Shown here in pieces: positions 13,301 through 28,300 of a stretch of DNA of 64,000 nt; within the stretch, counting starts at the first letter, position 1, and every line of letters begins with the position of its first letter. This stretch comes from Serilophus lunatus (lineage: Eukaryota; Chordata; Aves; Passeriformes; Eurylaimidae), in the NCBI GenBank assembly GCA_013399895.1, contig VXBA01001649.1, forward strand, positions 186,001 through 250,000, given 5' to 3'. A program made the position numbers and the translations under genes. The notes beneath the pieces are model-generated. The model worked only from the letters and a program-made list of their open reading frames with translations, searched no databases and was not told the origin of the DNA.

Positions 13301-16300
13301 TAGCTAACGACTATTGAGATTGCAGAAATATTTTACTGTTGAATTCCTCTCCTGGTCATTTTCAGCATAAAACAATATCTGCTGAGTTGTCTCTCATTTG
13401 ATTCCTAAGGTATCAGAGATGGAATCAGAGAAACAATTATCAAATAGACTACCCATTTGATGTACATTTTGCCAAGCTGACAAGAAGTTTTTTGAGAAAT
13501 AACAAAATATAAATAGGAGTTTATCTCCCTTAATCTATTCTTTGAAACTATATTTTACTGAAAACTTATGAGTTTCTAATTTTACATTCATAAGAATTTA
13601 TTTTATTTTGTATTGTTTTAGGCAAGGTTTTTTTGTGGTTTTGGCTTGGTTTTATTAGGAGGGGGGTGTGTCAGTTTTTTTTAAATGCCTGCTATGCTGC
13701 TGTGGAGAATATTATACATTATAACACATTCATTTCACTTAAGTTATAGAGCTAAAGGATCTGCTTTTCAAATAGGGAACACCTGCAACAGGAGCATTTA
13801 TTACAAAGAAAGCATCTTTTTGGCAGCAATCCAGAAGTGACAAGAACTTTGAAATGCCCAGTGGAAGGGATGACATCTTAAGCTATTCAGAAAACTTGTC
13901 TCCGTTCTAATAGAGGCAAAACCAAACCTTCTATGGAGTTTTATTCCAAACATTGACTCTGTGGGTGGAGGCTTTCTATTTATACAGACAGTAAAAATAG
14001 AAAAGTGACAACGATTAACTTGATGATAAAAGACCTCCCAGCATTACCGAAGTAGTTCACACCTCCCTTCTCTAAAAGCAAAGGGAATAATGGAATGTCC
14101 TGTTTGTCCTTCCAGATACTACTTTGTCATGTCCAGATGATGCCATTTGGCAGTTCCCAAAGGTTACTCAAGCTCTTTCTGTCTCAGCGAGTTCTTTACA
14201 AACATTCACTCACAGAAGTGCTGTAGCATTATTGAATCCACTGATACCCAGAAAATTATTAATAGTTGTTACAGCAGCCTCATTTCTCGAGGACAGCCAG
14301 TTCCTTCATCCTGACCACACTCATAGTCTACCACAGCCACACAAATGTTATGATTCTAAATACCTGATCTTTCAGAAAGCTGTATTGCTCTAGCCTGAAG
14401 TTCAGTATCCAGAAAATGCTTTTATTCCAGTTTTCAGAAATCTTACAAACGAAAATTGCTTTCATTTTAGCTAAATAGGATAAATATACTTTAGATTGAA
14501 GGGATATCTTGATCTTCCAAGAAAAAAAAAAAATGGAAAAAGTGAGTATTACATTTCTAAGTATCTAATTTTATATTGGCGTTCATAGGCCCGCAGAAAG
14601 CCAGAGTATTTATTTTAGATCAATGCTATTAACATCCATGTTACATAGGCCCACATCAACAGTGCTACTTGTACTAACAATGAACTAGACACTGAGATGT
14701 CTAGATGAGTCTGGGGCTTCTAAAAATCTTAGTAAAATAGTCAACATCTTGAAGAGTAAGGTTATTTTAATATGGAAAGAAATAAATGAAAAGAGGAACA
14801 AGAAACCTGTCCCATACGCATTCAAAAAAATATTTTTAGCATCTAAATGTGCCAAAGCAGCTATAAGAGTAAAATTGATTACTGAGAACAGTTATTTTCT
14901 CCAAAGTTGATTTTCAGATTATCTTCAATGAAATAAGTACTCTGAGGTAACTGAGGTGCAGAAATACAATATTTCACTGTTTACATGGAGCTTGCTCACA
15001 AACACATGCACACCTCACAGTATTCAGGGGTAAAGAGCATTCAGGGATGGCAAGAGTGTGATAAGTATCTGTGAGTTGGTACAATCCCACTCGATGTGAA
15101 GAAGTTCATCTGTCCATTTCACTGAATCTCAGGATTCAGGAAATCTGGGAACAGAAGATCATTCTTCTAGCCTCCAGCCCACTAGCAGACATTGGAGACA
15201 GGCAATAGCTTACTTACTGAGCTGGTTTTCTTGAGCCATCATGCCCAGCAGCTTCAGAAAGTTTCCTTGATGCCTGGATTGAAAGCCTAGCCCCAGAAGC
15301 ACCACCAGGACATCCCTTCAAGGGTAGTGAGCACATGTGGAGGCACTTCATAGGTCCTTTGAATTCCCTGACTTTCTCAGGGAAATAATGATAATAGAAG
15401 ATAATCCTCAGAATTTGCCTTGTTTCTAAAAGCTAAACTCTTAATTTTAACTGTGATTTGTTGTAACAAAACGCTTTGCTAAAAATACTTTTATGCTCAA
15501 CAGGCTGAAAAAAAAAAGCTGAGAGGTTGCTGTGTGCTGTTTTATCTCTGAAGCTGTAAAGATGTTTCTATACTTATCAGATGAAAATTAATTTTCACTA
15601 TTCATTTGACATCCTGCCACTTATGTTGTTTATTCTTTACACTACTTTTAAATAACTTGAATGAAATAAGGCCATGACAGTGAAGTGTATTTTCTTAATG
15701 CCATGTTTTTTGCCTCAAACACTATAAGAGGACGTCTTTTTGAATTAAAGCAAGGCTTCTCATTTAGCATAATAATTATAAATTATGGCTATGAAAGTTT
15801 GGCAGTGCCATTTACAGCTACGCATGTATGTTTATATATTTGCTAGACTTTACCCTGAATAATTCAATTAAATAAAAAATACGTAGGTTGTCGTAATATA
15901 TAATCTTGCACATCATCAAACCTGCAATGTAAATTGTCAGAAACTATAAAAGATACCCATATTTACGTAAATTTCTGAAGAGAGCAAAGTCTGAAGCGGT
16001 TCCTTCTTCAATCATCTCTTTTTAGATCATTTAATCCTTAGTGTGGAGCCATGAAAAAATGATCTTCATCCCTTGTCTCTCAATCTGTGCAAATGAACTT
16101 AGGAACTGCACAAGGTGAAGCTTGTGAATAAGCAATTGGACATGTCCAGGCTTCCTAATCTGTTACAACTGCTTCTCCTGACATCAGTAAAGGTCTAGCA
16201 GATCTGCTGCACAAGTAGGCTGGTTCATGTCTCTTTTGGAGACAGAAGACTCAGTATTTACAAGGATCAATTTAGGTGTCATAAAATACAGTCCATCCGT

Positions 16301-19300
16301 TGCCTGCAATCCTCACTGAAACTAGCAACACACTTAAAATTGAGGTTATGGGAAAATATTTTGCTGTGTCAGGGATGCAGAGTGGAGTTTTCATTTGGTG
16401 CAAGTAGAAAACCAAGCTTGCTTGGGGAACCCTCATATGGCTGGGCAAAGTAAAAACCTACTTGCTCTGCTCTTTTCTCCATTACTTGATATGTTCTGTG
16501 GTTTACCTTCTCTCTCACCTGGAATCATAGTGATATCTTAAGGGGTATGCTTAATATTTTGGAGAATTCACTTTAGCTAGGTAGCTGGATAACTTGGAAT
16601 ATTAAGGGCCAGAAGATCCTGTGTTCCTGTGTGTTTGCATTTTTGTGTGTACATAAGTGGGGTACAAGACAAAACATAGTTAGGCTTCCATGCCTACTAC
16701 AGGCTGGACATAGGGGGGTTTAAGTAATGAGGGATAATTCTGTTGGATGTTGGGGGAACATAGAAGTAAGATGGACTTTAATTGGATAGTATGGGGGATG
16801 GGCACTCTAGATGTTATAAAAATGGGGAGATTGTTATGATTTTTCTCTTTGGATCACTGTGCATTAACCAGTAAAGCTGCTTCTCCTCTCCACGCCGTGT
16901 TTCTCAATTTTTTATCTGTCACCCTTATGGCATCAATAGAATCATAGAATGGTTTGCATTGGAAGGGACATTAAAGACTACCCAGTTCCAACACCCCTGA
17001 GCCAGGCAGGGTCACATTCCACTAGACTAGATCTACAAGAAAATGTTTCTTTTTATTTTCTAAGATAAAAAAAAATCACTCCTTTTCAGGCAGGTAAAAA
17101 TATCTACTAAGTATTCATATATTTGGGGGAGGGAGGAATCTCATGGTTGCAAATTTTTGAAATCTTTTGCCTCAAAATAATCTGTAAAGATTTAAAAAGA
17201 GCTTTTTCTGATGCAGCAACACTTCTGACTAGAAATCTTACTTAAGTCATATCTTTTATTTGCAGCAGGATCTGAAAAGAAGGAAGAAAAAACAACAAAG
17301 GCAGTAGAGCAAGGTAAAAAGGAACAAAGCATGTTGCCATTATCTCACTTAAAAGACAATGACACAAAAACAATAACCTCAAATTCAGAGAGCTTGATGA
17401 CAGCAACTTTTAAATCCATTGGTTTGCTAGTATTTTTCAGGGCTCTGCTGTGTTTAGCAACAGGGAATCTCCACTATGAAGGTGCCTTTGCCCCACTTCC
17501 ACAAACTGCAACCCCAAAAAAAGGCTTCAGGTGAATGGCTCCCTGCTTCAGTTTAAAGGTTCTATGCTGCAACTTTGTGTCCCACCAATCCTGCAAGATA
17601 TTTCCTCTGCAGCCTGAGCAGAGATCATCCTTTGCTATTCAGTCTCAGAGAGTAACGTGCAGTGAGGTAAAGGAGCAGAGGCACCCTAAAGTCAGCTGGG
17701 CCACTTCCTGCCCCAGATGAAATACTAGCCCTGTGAAGAGTCACTGCAGAGAAACATAAAAGCTTCTGAGACCAAACCTGCTAGAAGATTTTCACAAAAT
17801 GCTTAAAATTGGTATGGATGAGGCATGAGTGGGAATATCTGAGTGGAAACACCAGAAGAAGAAAGGCTACAAGAACCACATGTGTTGATGCCATATAGTT
17901 CAGACGGACACAAAGGCTACATACAATATCCCAAACCAACCAGAGTAGAAACACCAAGGGACAGTCTACAGCCAAGCTAAAATAAAACTCAAGCCACTTG
18001 AGTGATGATGGTGATCATAAAAAGAAAAGGATTGAAGCCTGAAGCCATCTAGATAAAAATGTGTTTTTGCCATTATATACACTTAGATTCTTAATTATTA
18101 TTATTATTTTCCGTGTTATATCTTCTTGTATGCTTGTTAAAAGCAATTCATACTTTTTTAGATTAGTGTGGTAAGGGGCATAGTAAAAGGCTGGTGTAAA
18201 TACCCAAAGATTACCAGCCCTGGGTTCTTCTGTGTGATACAGGTCCTAATCCATTGTATTTTGTTACTAACTGGCTGCCAAGGTGATTTTTGTATTTACC
18301 CATGCTAAAATTGGCAGCTAGAGCCCTGATGATGAACTTGCCACTAACCTTTAGAACAAGGTGTTGTAAGGTATTTATTGATGTAGCTTTGATCAAACCA
18401 GCTGTTATCCCTTTCCTTTCTCCAGTTTCTCAGCTTCACTCAGCATTACTCAAGACAGTACAGACACCCTGCAGCAGCTGTCAGCTCCTTGGAAGTTGTC
18501 ATGGAAAATGTTATAATTAGGTGGGCCTTGGCCTAGATTTCAGTCATTGTTAGTCTAGGTGTCTCCACACTATTTTCCATTTCCACATAAGTGCTTAGCA
18601 GCCGTCTGCACCACTTCCCCTCTGTTTGGTTTTCTCATGCAGCAATGAGGTGTGTGGTTGCTGCAAGATTTGTCCCTTCTAAAATGTACCACCATCAGAT
18701 GCAATTTTATCTGCTAAATATTTTAACTGTGCCATAAAGAGCACAGACTGAGCAGCACAAGCCATGGTTTCACATGGTTGGCATGGAGCAGGGATTTTTA
18801 AACTGCAGGCTGTGATACCCAAGGAAATCAATAGGGGAACAAACTGTTTCCCAAGACAGCAGTCAGCAGCAGCAGCACTGTCTTCCCATGGCAGCAGCAT
18901 CTAGTGTCTCCAAGTCAAAGGAATAAGAGCAACATCTGTTGCAAATATTTCTGCAGCTACTCTCCAGTGCTGACAGCAGCTCTCTTCCTCTGACGCCCAG
19001 AAGTGAGCATAAACTCTTTCAGACAATTGCCTCTGCTTCTCACTTCTGCACCCTAAATGTATAGAGGTACTGCCTATGTACTGATCATTCAAACAAGCAA
19101 AAAAAAATTTTGAGATGTTTTTTGAATATTACCATGCACTAAACCTGCTCCTCATGGACGATTAATGTCTATCAGGATGCATTTCAAAAAGTAGAGGGAT
19201 TCAGATCTAATAAAAATTGGGATTTGCAATCTAAGAAGAATACTGTGAGGGGATTTACAGAAAAATCTGGTGTTGGCAGCTGGATATGCTTAGCAATCAG

Positions 19301-22300
19301 AATATAGCTTGACTGTTTCAAACTTGAAGGTTTTAGCAATCTAACAATCTACTGCAAATCCCTGCCTCTGGAAATGGGCTGAAAGGTTGTAGAAACATTT
19401 CACTTCAGTGGACTTTTACTAATTGTTCAGCAAAGTTGCATATAATATTTTTAAATATTAAAAGGTAAGAAGGTGCTTTAGCTCTTTATCCTGTTTTTTT
19501 GAAAAAAGACATGAACAAATGTCAGATTGTTGCCAGGGAGTTACTGCCTTTTACTGATAATTAACATTTAAAAGAGATTATGAAATGGCAAAAAAATTTT
19601 TCTTCCGCTATCCAACAGTACTAAGAAAGGCGACTATTGCCACTAGTTAAAGCACAACATGTGAGTCTGGAGTTTTTCATGCTCTCATTGCACGTATGCA
19701 AGGCAATAGGCGGGAACCATGAACTTAATTCGTATAAGCTGTCAAGCAACATTGGAGGAGAAATCACTTTCAGGATATATTTAACCACTTAGGGTCAATG
19801 TGCATTTAACTACATTTTCCTTATCTGATTATATTAAAAATATTTTCTTATGTGACCATGTATTCTAACATTTTCTTTTTCTTTTCTCTTTTCATTTTTG
19901 TTTTCCTTCTCTTCTCTTTCCTCAGATAAACCAAAGATGAAACAAGGAAGTAAGATACAGTTTTACATATTGCTTTTCCCTGATAAAGTAATGTCATATC
20001 TATCAATAACAAAAAAAAACCAAAAAGCAACCAAACAAAACTCAAAAAAATAAACTCCTTGTGCTGGTCAGAATTGCAGGTTGGTGTTGTTTATATGGTC
20101 TAGAACCGATATCACATAGCTGATAATAGTAATAATGCATATGTTGAGAAATTTGTGTGTGTTTGTGCCAAAGAAGTTCCATCCCAATACAGTATATGTT
20201 TTCTTGACAAAAGAGACTTGTGCTATACCAGCACACAAAAGTATTTATAAATTTTATATTTATTATTTAAAAAAAAAAAATCTTATCTCCACATTTCTTA
20301 TGTTCACTACAGGTATCAATTATGTATTCTGATTTCAATATGAGCTTACACCGCAAATCAACACAAGGCTCTTGATGTGGGATTTGAACTGCACGTTGCC
20401 ATTTTGCCAAGTTATGTCAGACTTTCTTAAAGACCTTGATAAATTCAATCTTACAGAATATGCTGGGGTTTGCTAACATTTTAAATTCTTATTTCCAGAT
20501 CTGTCCTGGGTCTTTTTTTTTAAGTTCTTCAGCAGCATGTGTCACATGCCACAACGTCCTAAAAAGTCTTTTTTTTCTCCTGAAGATGACACCTCTGAAG
20601 TACCTATCCAAATGTTTCCTTTTTGAGACCACATGGGACTTCAAGTTTTGTCAGCAATGACTTAAGTTTCAGTACAGAATTGCTTAATATTCTTGTTATC
20701 AAAATGCCTCATTAACGTAACACTTTCTACAACAGTTTGAGTAATTATGTTCTTAGCAATGGAGGTGCACAACAAATTAAAGTTCTTGCCAGCAGATGTC
20801 TGAAGGTAAAACCTTCATATCATGCATGGAATTACCTGTTTTTTCTGGAGTTCCTTTTTTCCACTGTCTTTTTTTTTTTAGACTCTTTTATACTGAACAT
20901 GGAATCTCTTGGGAATTTTTCATTACTCATGACCCCAGGTCTTCCCACTGAGTTCTATTTCTGTTCACATGGATTTCTGTCATTAGCTTATTATTTAAAA
21001 ATTGTTATTGATATCTTATTAGGACAATTAGAGCTACTTAGTTCCACGGTATATGCTTCACAGGCATCTGTAGTAAATTTTTCATTTTCTCACTTTGAAA
21101 ATAAGTGACTGAATATTAAACTGATGAGTTCAAAACCTGAAGGTCAAAGCAGCAGAGCAGAGTAGCTTCTGAAGGAGATGTTTGAGATATAGTAAGGAAT
21201 AGAAGAGACAGCTTTATTAAAATAAACTTGTACTTTTGACCTTGTTCAACAAATTTCTTTCCCAAGTCTTCTCCTTTAAAATTATATTGTTTGCAGGTAT
21301 TGAGAATTACCTATTTATAAACACAATGTGGAAGGAGAAAAGTAATGAAACATGTATTTCTTGATGTCAGTCCCAACAGAACAGGACTGTCAATGTCAAC
21401 AGCAAATGAAGTTTTTCCACTTGATGATTATTGCTACTATAAATAAAAATTCATGATTTCTGGATCCCTTCAGTTCAGATTCTCTATGACTTCAGTTTGT
21501 CTTAATCAGAGACAAATACTAAATCATGAACAAGAAGCTTTATTGATAACCTGATAAATTGCTATTGGAAACATTCCATGTTTGTATAACAGAAGCAATT
21601 TGTGAATCATATGTCCTTGAGGCAGTAAACAATTCCCACTAAAACTACCTATTGTAGCTTTTACAAGTTTCATATTCATCTCCTAAAAACAATCTCCTCC
21701 TCATCAGGCGTCTCGACTTCTTCCCTATGTGTAGGTACCAAGAGGGTCTTCAAATAGATTTGTTTAAGATTTTGTGGCACTGAATTGCTGCTGGGTTTCT
21801 CAATAGAAAGATTTTATTTTTCTTCATATTCGATGGAGAACATTGTACTTATTATTTTAGAAATGCCTGTTAGCATTTCTCAAATGACATCTATAAAACA
21901 GTTTAAGGGGCAGCCAAATGGTTAAAATACTCACTTAACATGCTGGAAGTCAAAATTTGAGTCTATTTTTTCTTTGACTAGACTGTTTGAGACAGTTTTA
22001 TCTGTTTAATTTTGTGCTGAAAAGGTTTGGAGACTTCAGTTTTGTCAGTCCAGAATGATGATCTCACATTTTGTCTGAAACTGAGTTTTTGTTTTCTGTC
22101 TGGTGCAAATTATTACCTATGCTTTTTCAGAGGACTACCCTTCTTCGTATAGTATCTATGAAGGATGGTATCTTCGCTATATGTGTTTAGGCAGAATAGG
22201 AACTCTTCATACCCTATTCATCCCTATTATGTTCCTCACTCACTTTGATCAGCACCTGACCTTTAGAAAAGAATTGATTCAATAAAAAGACCCTCAATCT

Positions 22301-25300
22301 TGCTCAGTAAGAATGGACAATATTGTATGAGGGAAGTAGGCCACAGTCAGCTCAAATGAGTCAGAACTGGCAAAGCACCAATTTTGAACTTTCTGGTTAA
22401 TAAAGCTGACAAATTCTCCTTGTCTTATACTAAGTTGGAGTTAGTAAATTTTATAGGTCTCATAGTTGAATCTATAAAACACACTTTGTGGTCTGAATTT
22501 TCTGAATGGAAACAGGAGGATTTTATACAAAATTCTCTAGAACTCAGATTTTTACCATATCTTCCAAGATACAGTTTTAGTCCCTCATACAGTCTAGATG
22601 TTTCATTTTCTCCTACGGTTACATCTCATAGTTTCAGTCAGTTATGGCTTCTGACTCTCACTTCATCAGAGCGACATCCTCTTTTACAGATCCTGGAAAA
22701 GAGAAAGAATTGAAACCTCCAGCTGCTACAAAAGACAAAGGTAACCTGGCAGGACAAATTTCCATATAACCCTAAGATCAATGTGCATCAAGAAAGAAAG
22801 TCTTGGAATGTATTGGACATTGTGTTTATAAAATATAGTTTATTTAGGAATTTATATGCAAAATACAATTTCATTAAATTCACTATGAAACTTAATTGGC
22901 ATTACCTGAACTAAATGTGCAAAGAGAGCCTTGATTATGATGATATACACCTTATATTAAGAAATCTTAAGGCATCTGTATAACAACTTAAAAGTCCAAA
23001 CTCAATTTAGGAACACTTGTTAATATTTATTACAAGCTGCAAAGTGAAACAACTACTAAATGATCTTTATTCTTTCATCAAACTTAAGGAAAATTGTGGT
23101 TTCATTTTGTGAACATGCTAAAATTGGTGAAAACCAGTTTTGTTACACATTCAGTTGGTATCTTGTGGCAGTTAGAAACCATCACTATTAAATCAATAAT
23201 TATCCCAAAGATATTAGATGTTAACCATTTATCACTCTCGCTTGAAAATTAATAAATTATTTTTGCAGAACATGCTAAAGAAAAGGAAGGAAAGAATCCC
23301 ACATCTTTAAAAGAAAAAGGTAAGACTATACAATAGAATATAAAGCTTGCTAAAAACCACAAAAAATAGAATTAAGATGTTAATTTTAAAATAATTATTA
23401 TCAATCTTTCACATGATAAATCTTAACCAATCAAAATTTAATTGGTGAAAATACTCTACAGTATCTATAGCAGGGAAAAAAGGAGGAAAAAAAGACAAAA
23501 TATGTGAGCCAACTAACATTCAGAAGTCTCAAAATTAATTGAATAAATATCACAAAACATTTTGGGTAATAGTCAAGAACCTTCTGAAGAACTTTCTTGT
23601 CTGAACAATGGCAAGTGTTTAATAGAAGCCAGTTAACAAAGTCTGAACCGAATCCTTGTATAAATTTGCGGACATATTAGGAATAAAGTTTATAAGCATA
23701 TAATGAGAAATGTTCTTTCTGGACTCTGTAAAATCAACAGTTAATTGTTGAGGTTTAATAAATCTAAGTGCCGGGTTTTACACTTTGGCCGCAATAACAC
23801 CATGCAGAGTTATAGGCTGGGGTCGGTGTGGCTGGAGGATGCCCAGGCAGAGAGGGACTTGGGGGTGCTGGTTGATAGGAAACTGAATATGAGTCAGCAG
23901 TGTGCCCAGGTGGCCAAGAAGGCCAATGGCATTCTGGCCTGCATCAAGAATAGTGTTGCCAGTAGGACCAGGGAAGTTATCCTTCCCTTGTATTTGGCAC
24001 TGGTTAGGCCACAGCTCGAGTACTGTGTCCAGTTCTGGGCCCCTCAGTTTAAGAAGGATATTGAGTTGCTGGAGCGTGTCCAGAGAAGGGCAACGAGGAT
24101 GGTGAAGGGGCTGGAGCACAAGCCCCATGAGGAACGGCTGAGGGAGCTGGGATTGTTCAGCCTGGAGAAGAGGAGACTCAGGGGTGATCTTATCACTGTC
24201 TATAACTACCTGAAAGGAGGCTGTAGTCAGGCGGGGGTCGGTCTCTTCTCTCAGGCTCCCAGTGACAGGACTAGAGGACACCGTCTTAGGCTGCATTAGG
24301 GAAGGTTTAGGTTGGATATTAGGAAAAACTTTTTCACAGAGAGAGTGATTTCCCATTGGAATGGGCTTCCCAGGGAGGTGGTGGAGTCATCGTCTCTGGA
24401 TGTGTTTAAGGGTAGGCTGGACGATGAACTTAGTGACATGATTTAGATGGTTTAGATGGTTTAGATTGTTTAGACGTTAGACTGGTGTTGGATAGGTTGT
24501 TAACCTGGGTAAAGGTTGGATTTGATGATCTCAATGGTCTTTTCCAACTTTGTTCATTCTGTGTGTAATTCTGCGTGTGTGTAATCAAAGCCTTATTTGA
24601 ATTCCATTCTTTCCCCTCTCCATCACCTCTTCAGGCCTTGTCAGTGAGCCTCTGTAAAGGTTATTGACCAGGTCACTGGGGACTTCTTTTCACTCTCTAA
24701 CTTGGTGTTTTGTAATCTCCTTATAATGTCATTGTTTTGGGCAAATACAGCTATATTGAAGGACACAGGAAAACAAGGATTTTTAAGACTTCATATACTT
24801 CCTAATTATGTATCTTGGTAATTTTTTACTGTTCATCTAAACTGAATAAAAGAACACTTCCAGATGAAGTGTTAAATGTTTGTGTTTAATGTTTGCTTAG
24901 CACCTTATGCTCTTTGAAGGATGGGCCAAGTTTGAATGAACAAGGATGATGTCCAGACCAACAAACTTAGCATAAAGCAAGCTATTATTCATAAACTGAA
25001 GCACAGTGGTTTTATTTAAAGCAGAAAAAAGAAAAACAAATCCCTGACCTTGGAGTTATTGCTGGGATACTTTATAGATCACCATCTTGTAACGTTACTC
25101 TATTTTAAGAGGGGAATAAAATATCTTCAAACTTAGAGTTTAATTTTATTGGCAGTAATGAAGGAGAGCACTGGATTAATATATTTTCCAGTGCATTGTG
25201 ATAAAGGACATTTCAAGACTCTATCTGAATTTATAACTAGCTTTTCATTTTTTTTGCTGTAGTAAAGAAGATCAAAGTCCATTTGTACTAGCAAAATCTG

Positions 25301-28300
25301 ATTTTCTGTTGACACAAGTATATTCATAAAATTTGAGGCCAATGAAACTCTAAGGTATAATTTGCCCGATGCTTTGAGTAGATCCAGAATCTCTAAGAGT
25401 GGCACTAAAAGCTCATGTTATATCATATATAACTCCTCACTGAGTTTTCTACAAGCATTATGCTGAGATATTAAACTGACAGCACCCTTGCTGTACAGAT
25501 AATGTAAATTCACTCTTACTCTGTGTTCCATGACTTTTTTTCCAAATGAATATTCTTTTTTTCTTTCTTCTTTGCTTTTGCAATGTTTTAGGATATCTTT
25601 GCATCTTTTTTCATGTCAGCTACATGTGGACAATAAAGCCTGTTTATGCACAGATTCGTAGGGGAAATAAGTCAGTAGTGTGTATTTCTTCCTTCCTGTA
25701 TATATAATAGCACATTTTTGTTAAAGAAACAAATGTGCTGATTTGCACTCACTACACAGTGCTTGTGTTTCCTTTAAAACAAAAGTGACATGAAACAATA
25801 CCTTGCTTGTGCTATTTTTTATCTTAACTTACACATTTTTTTCTTTAATTGTAGAAAGTTATATTGTAAGTCTCACCTATAAAAAGGCAGTGTCCTCCTA
25901 TTTCCATCTACTTATTTGTTGTGATTTGCATGAGAATTAGATCTTTATCCTAACGATATCACATACTGCTGCTGCTTTCATCTGACCCAGCTTCACCCCT
26001 GGAGCAGAATGTGGGAGGAAAGCAGCAAGGGAAATGCTGACTCTAAGCCAGCTCTACGTTTTATCCCTTCTTGAACTAGCAGGAAAGTGGTCATCTGAGA
26101 GCATAAGTCTGGAAGGTCTTCAGTGAGTCCCTGTTTAAACCTCTGAAAATATAAATTTTCCCTCTGGAAGGAAAGCCAAACAAGTGATCTTAATAGTCTT
26201 AGCTCAGAGGGGCAGTTGGTGCACTATGGAAAGTGTCCTACACTGAGAGCTGCATCCAAAAGTTGTAAGAGTCAAAAGTGCTGAACCTGCTTTAAGAGCT
26301 ACATCTCATAGGAAATCTCAGGGAGGTCTGATACGTGGATGAAAAAAAACAACAAAATATTCATGGGTATTTGCCACCAAACACACAAGGCCAAAGGCAA
26401 TGGGGTTTGGCTGTGGCTACAACAGTGGCTACTGATCATTGAGATCACAAAAGTGCCCAGAGTAAAATGGTCAAGTTGGGTAGCTGTTGTCTCAAGGCTT
26501 CTTTTATAGTCAACACAGAGATTACTTCGAAGGGGTTCACTCTTCACACTGGAAGTTTTCTCTCATTCCCCTGAAGAAGAGTACCCTGCTGCAGTGAAGA
26601 GCAGCCTTCTAATTCAAGATCCTATCCCTGCACAGTGTGGTTTCTCCAATAACTTCAGCCACACTGGAAGTGAACTTCTGTCACATCTCAATCTTAAAGC
26701 CAGATGGATAAGTGGGATAATTTCCTGGTACAATGGCAGTCAAGAGGATGTTCAGAGTTAAAATTATTTTGTACAGGATCTTCTTTTAGCTTTATCTGTT
26801 TTATTGAAGATTTGCTTTACTTTCATTTAGAATAAATAGCATGGCTTTTTTTTCAGATGGTTATGTGCTATGTCCTGTCAGATGGAATGCAATTGAGTCT
26901 CCTCAGTACCCTGCAAGCTGTGATATTCTATCACTAAAAGCACATACATTCATAAGTCTAGGAAAAAGCTATTTTCTCCTAATTTTGCTTATAAATACAC
27001 TTAAGAAGTCAAGAGACTATTGCTTGGAAAAAAATACTTAAACATCAGGTTTTTATACAACATAATGCATACTTTTCCTGGGTTTACTGACTCTGAGTGC
27101 ATTTTCCCTGAAGGACTGAAGCAAAAAAATATTCTTCAGGCAAAAAAGACAAAGCAGCATAATTCTTTCTGTCTTCATAAAGTTTTGGATAAAGCCCTAA
27201 GAATTTATAATCCTGTATTATTGCTTGCATTTTCCCCTTTTCTTTTTTAGTTTCTCCCTTCTGTGAGGTCTCTACAGACAACAATCCATAGCAACTTTTA
27301 CTCTTGCATTTGCTGCTAACATTATTTCACCTTCAAAAAATATAAGATAGTCACTAGAGAGGATATAAAGAAAGGTCAAGGTTGCGTACATTTTTGTTCA
27401 CGATTTCTTAAATTTTAAATATTTCTTGGGTTTTCTTTTAAACAAAGAAAGGTAGTCTTGTCTTCTAAGTCTCAATTATCTCCCTATAGATTGTCTGAAA
27501 GGAAAAAATCCCAAGAATCCAGAGAGTTCAAGAGAGAAAGGTAAGCGAAAAAAACTAAGAAATCCAGACCTGAGCATCAGAACAGCTAATCTGTGCTAGA
27601 AACAGGTCTTGAGTAGGAATATATGAGTGTGGAAAACCACATCCATACTGGTTCATGGTTATTATATTTTATTCATTATATTGTTTTTGACAATATTTGT
27701 ATTGTACAGACCCCAGCAGGATCCTTAGAAACTCTCTGGGCTCCTTTTAAATTCAGGTATTTGAATTTGCATCTTGGAGGAAATAGTAAAATTTATTTTA
27801 ATACCACTTTTCGATATTAGTCCGTCAAAAATGAACTGTCTAAATCTCATAGCGTGATCATTCCTATAGGGTGCTAGAGTAAATCTGGTTCATGTGGCTA
27901 AAGCTCAGGACTATGAGTGACTGAGAATGAAACTGCCTGAGGTTACTGACAGATCTAGGTGTTTGAGGGTGACTATCAAGATTTTTTTCTTCATTTTTTG
28001 GCAACATGGAGAAATATGCCTCTGATCTTTTCAATGGCAGGAGGCTGGCTGGGCATACAGAGGTCATGGATTGCTTGACAGGATCCATTTGGAGAAAACC
28101 TTATTTGTTGCAACGTGATGTGTACTGGAAGCTGGAGATATTCAGTGCAGTCCAGACTGTGGCTTCTGAATAGATATACAGCAAAGTGACACACTTTTGT
28201 GAGAAATGTATTATTCCTTCTGAAAACTCTGGTGAATGAAGCCAGGTTACCACTTGGGGATCAGAATTCTCTTCTTTGTCACTGCAGTCATTCATAGGTT

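Larger units (their letters stand above)
10382..17265 (+). other. TRDN: TRDN intron 4 (6884 bp)
   Basis: Contains an LTR element with assembly gap (10836-12001), a CR1 3' tail on the minus strand (16935-17031) and a possible LTR-like piece before it. The rest is AT-rich sequence in which I saw no further exon. Confidence 0.6.

Noticed and set aside
14522..14541. A-rich 20-nt segment between an AG and gtgagt
   Set aside because: A near-homopolymer encoding poly-Lys, not a multiple of three; likely a poly-A tract.
23778..24356. 192-codon minus-strand frame
   Set aside because: It is the complement of the CR1 reverse-transcriptase frame and has no independent support.
25856..25866. 11-nt segment between ttgtag and gtaagt in intron 8
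   Set aside because: Too small and not a multiple of three, so it would break the reading frame.
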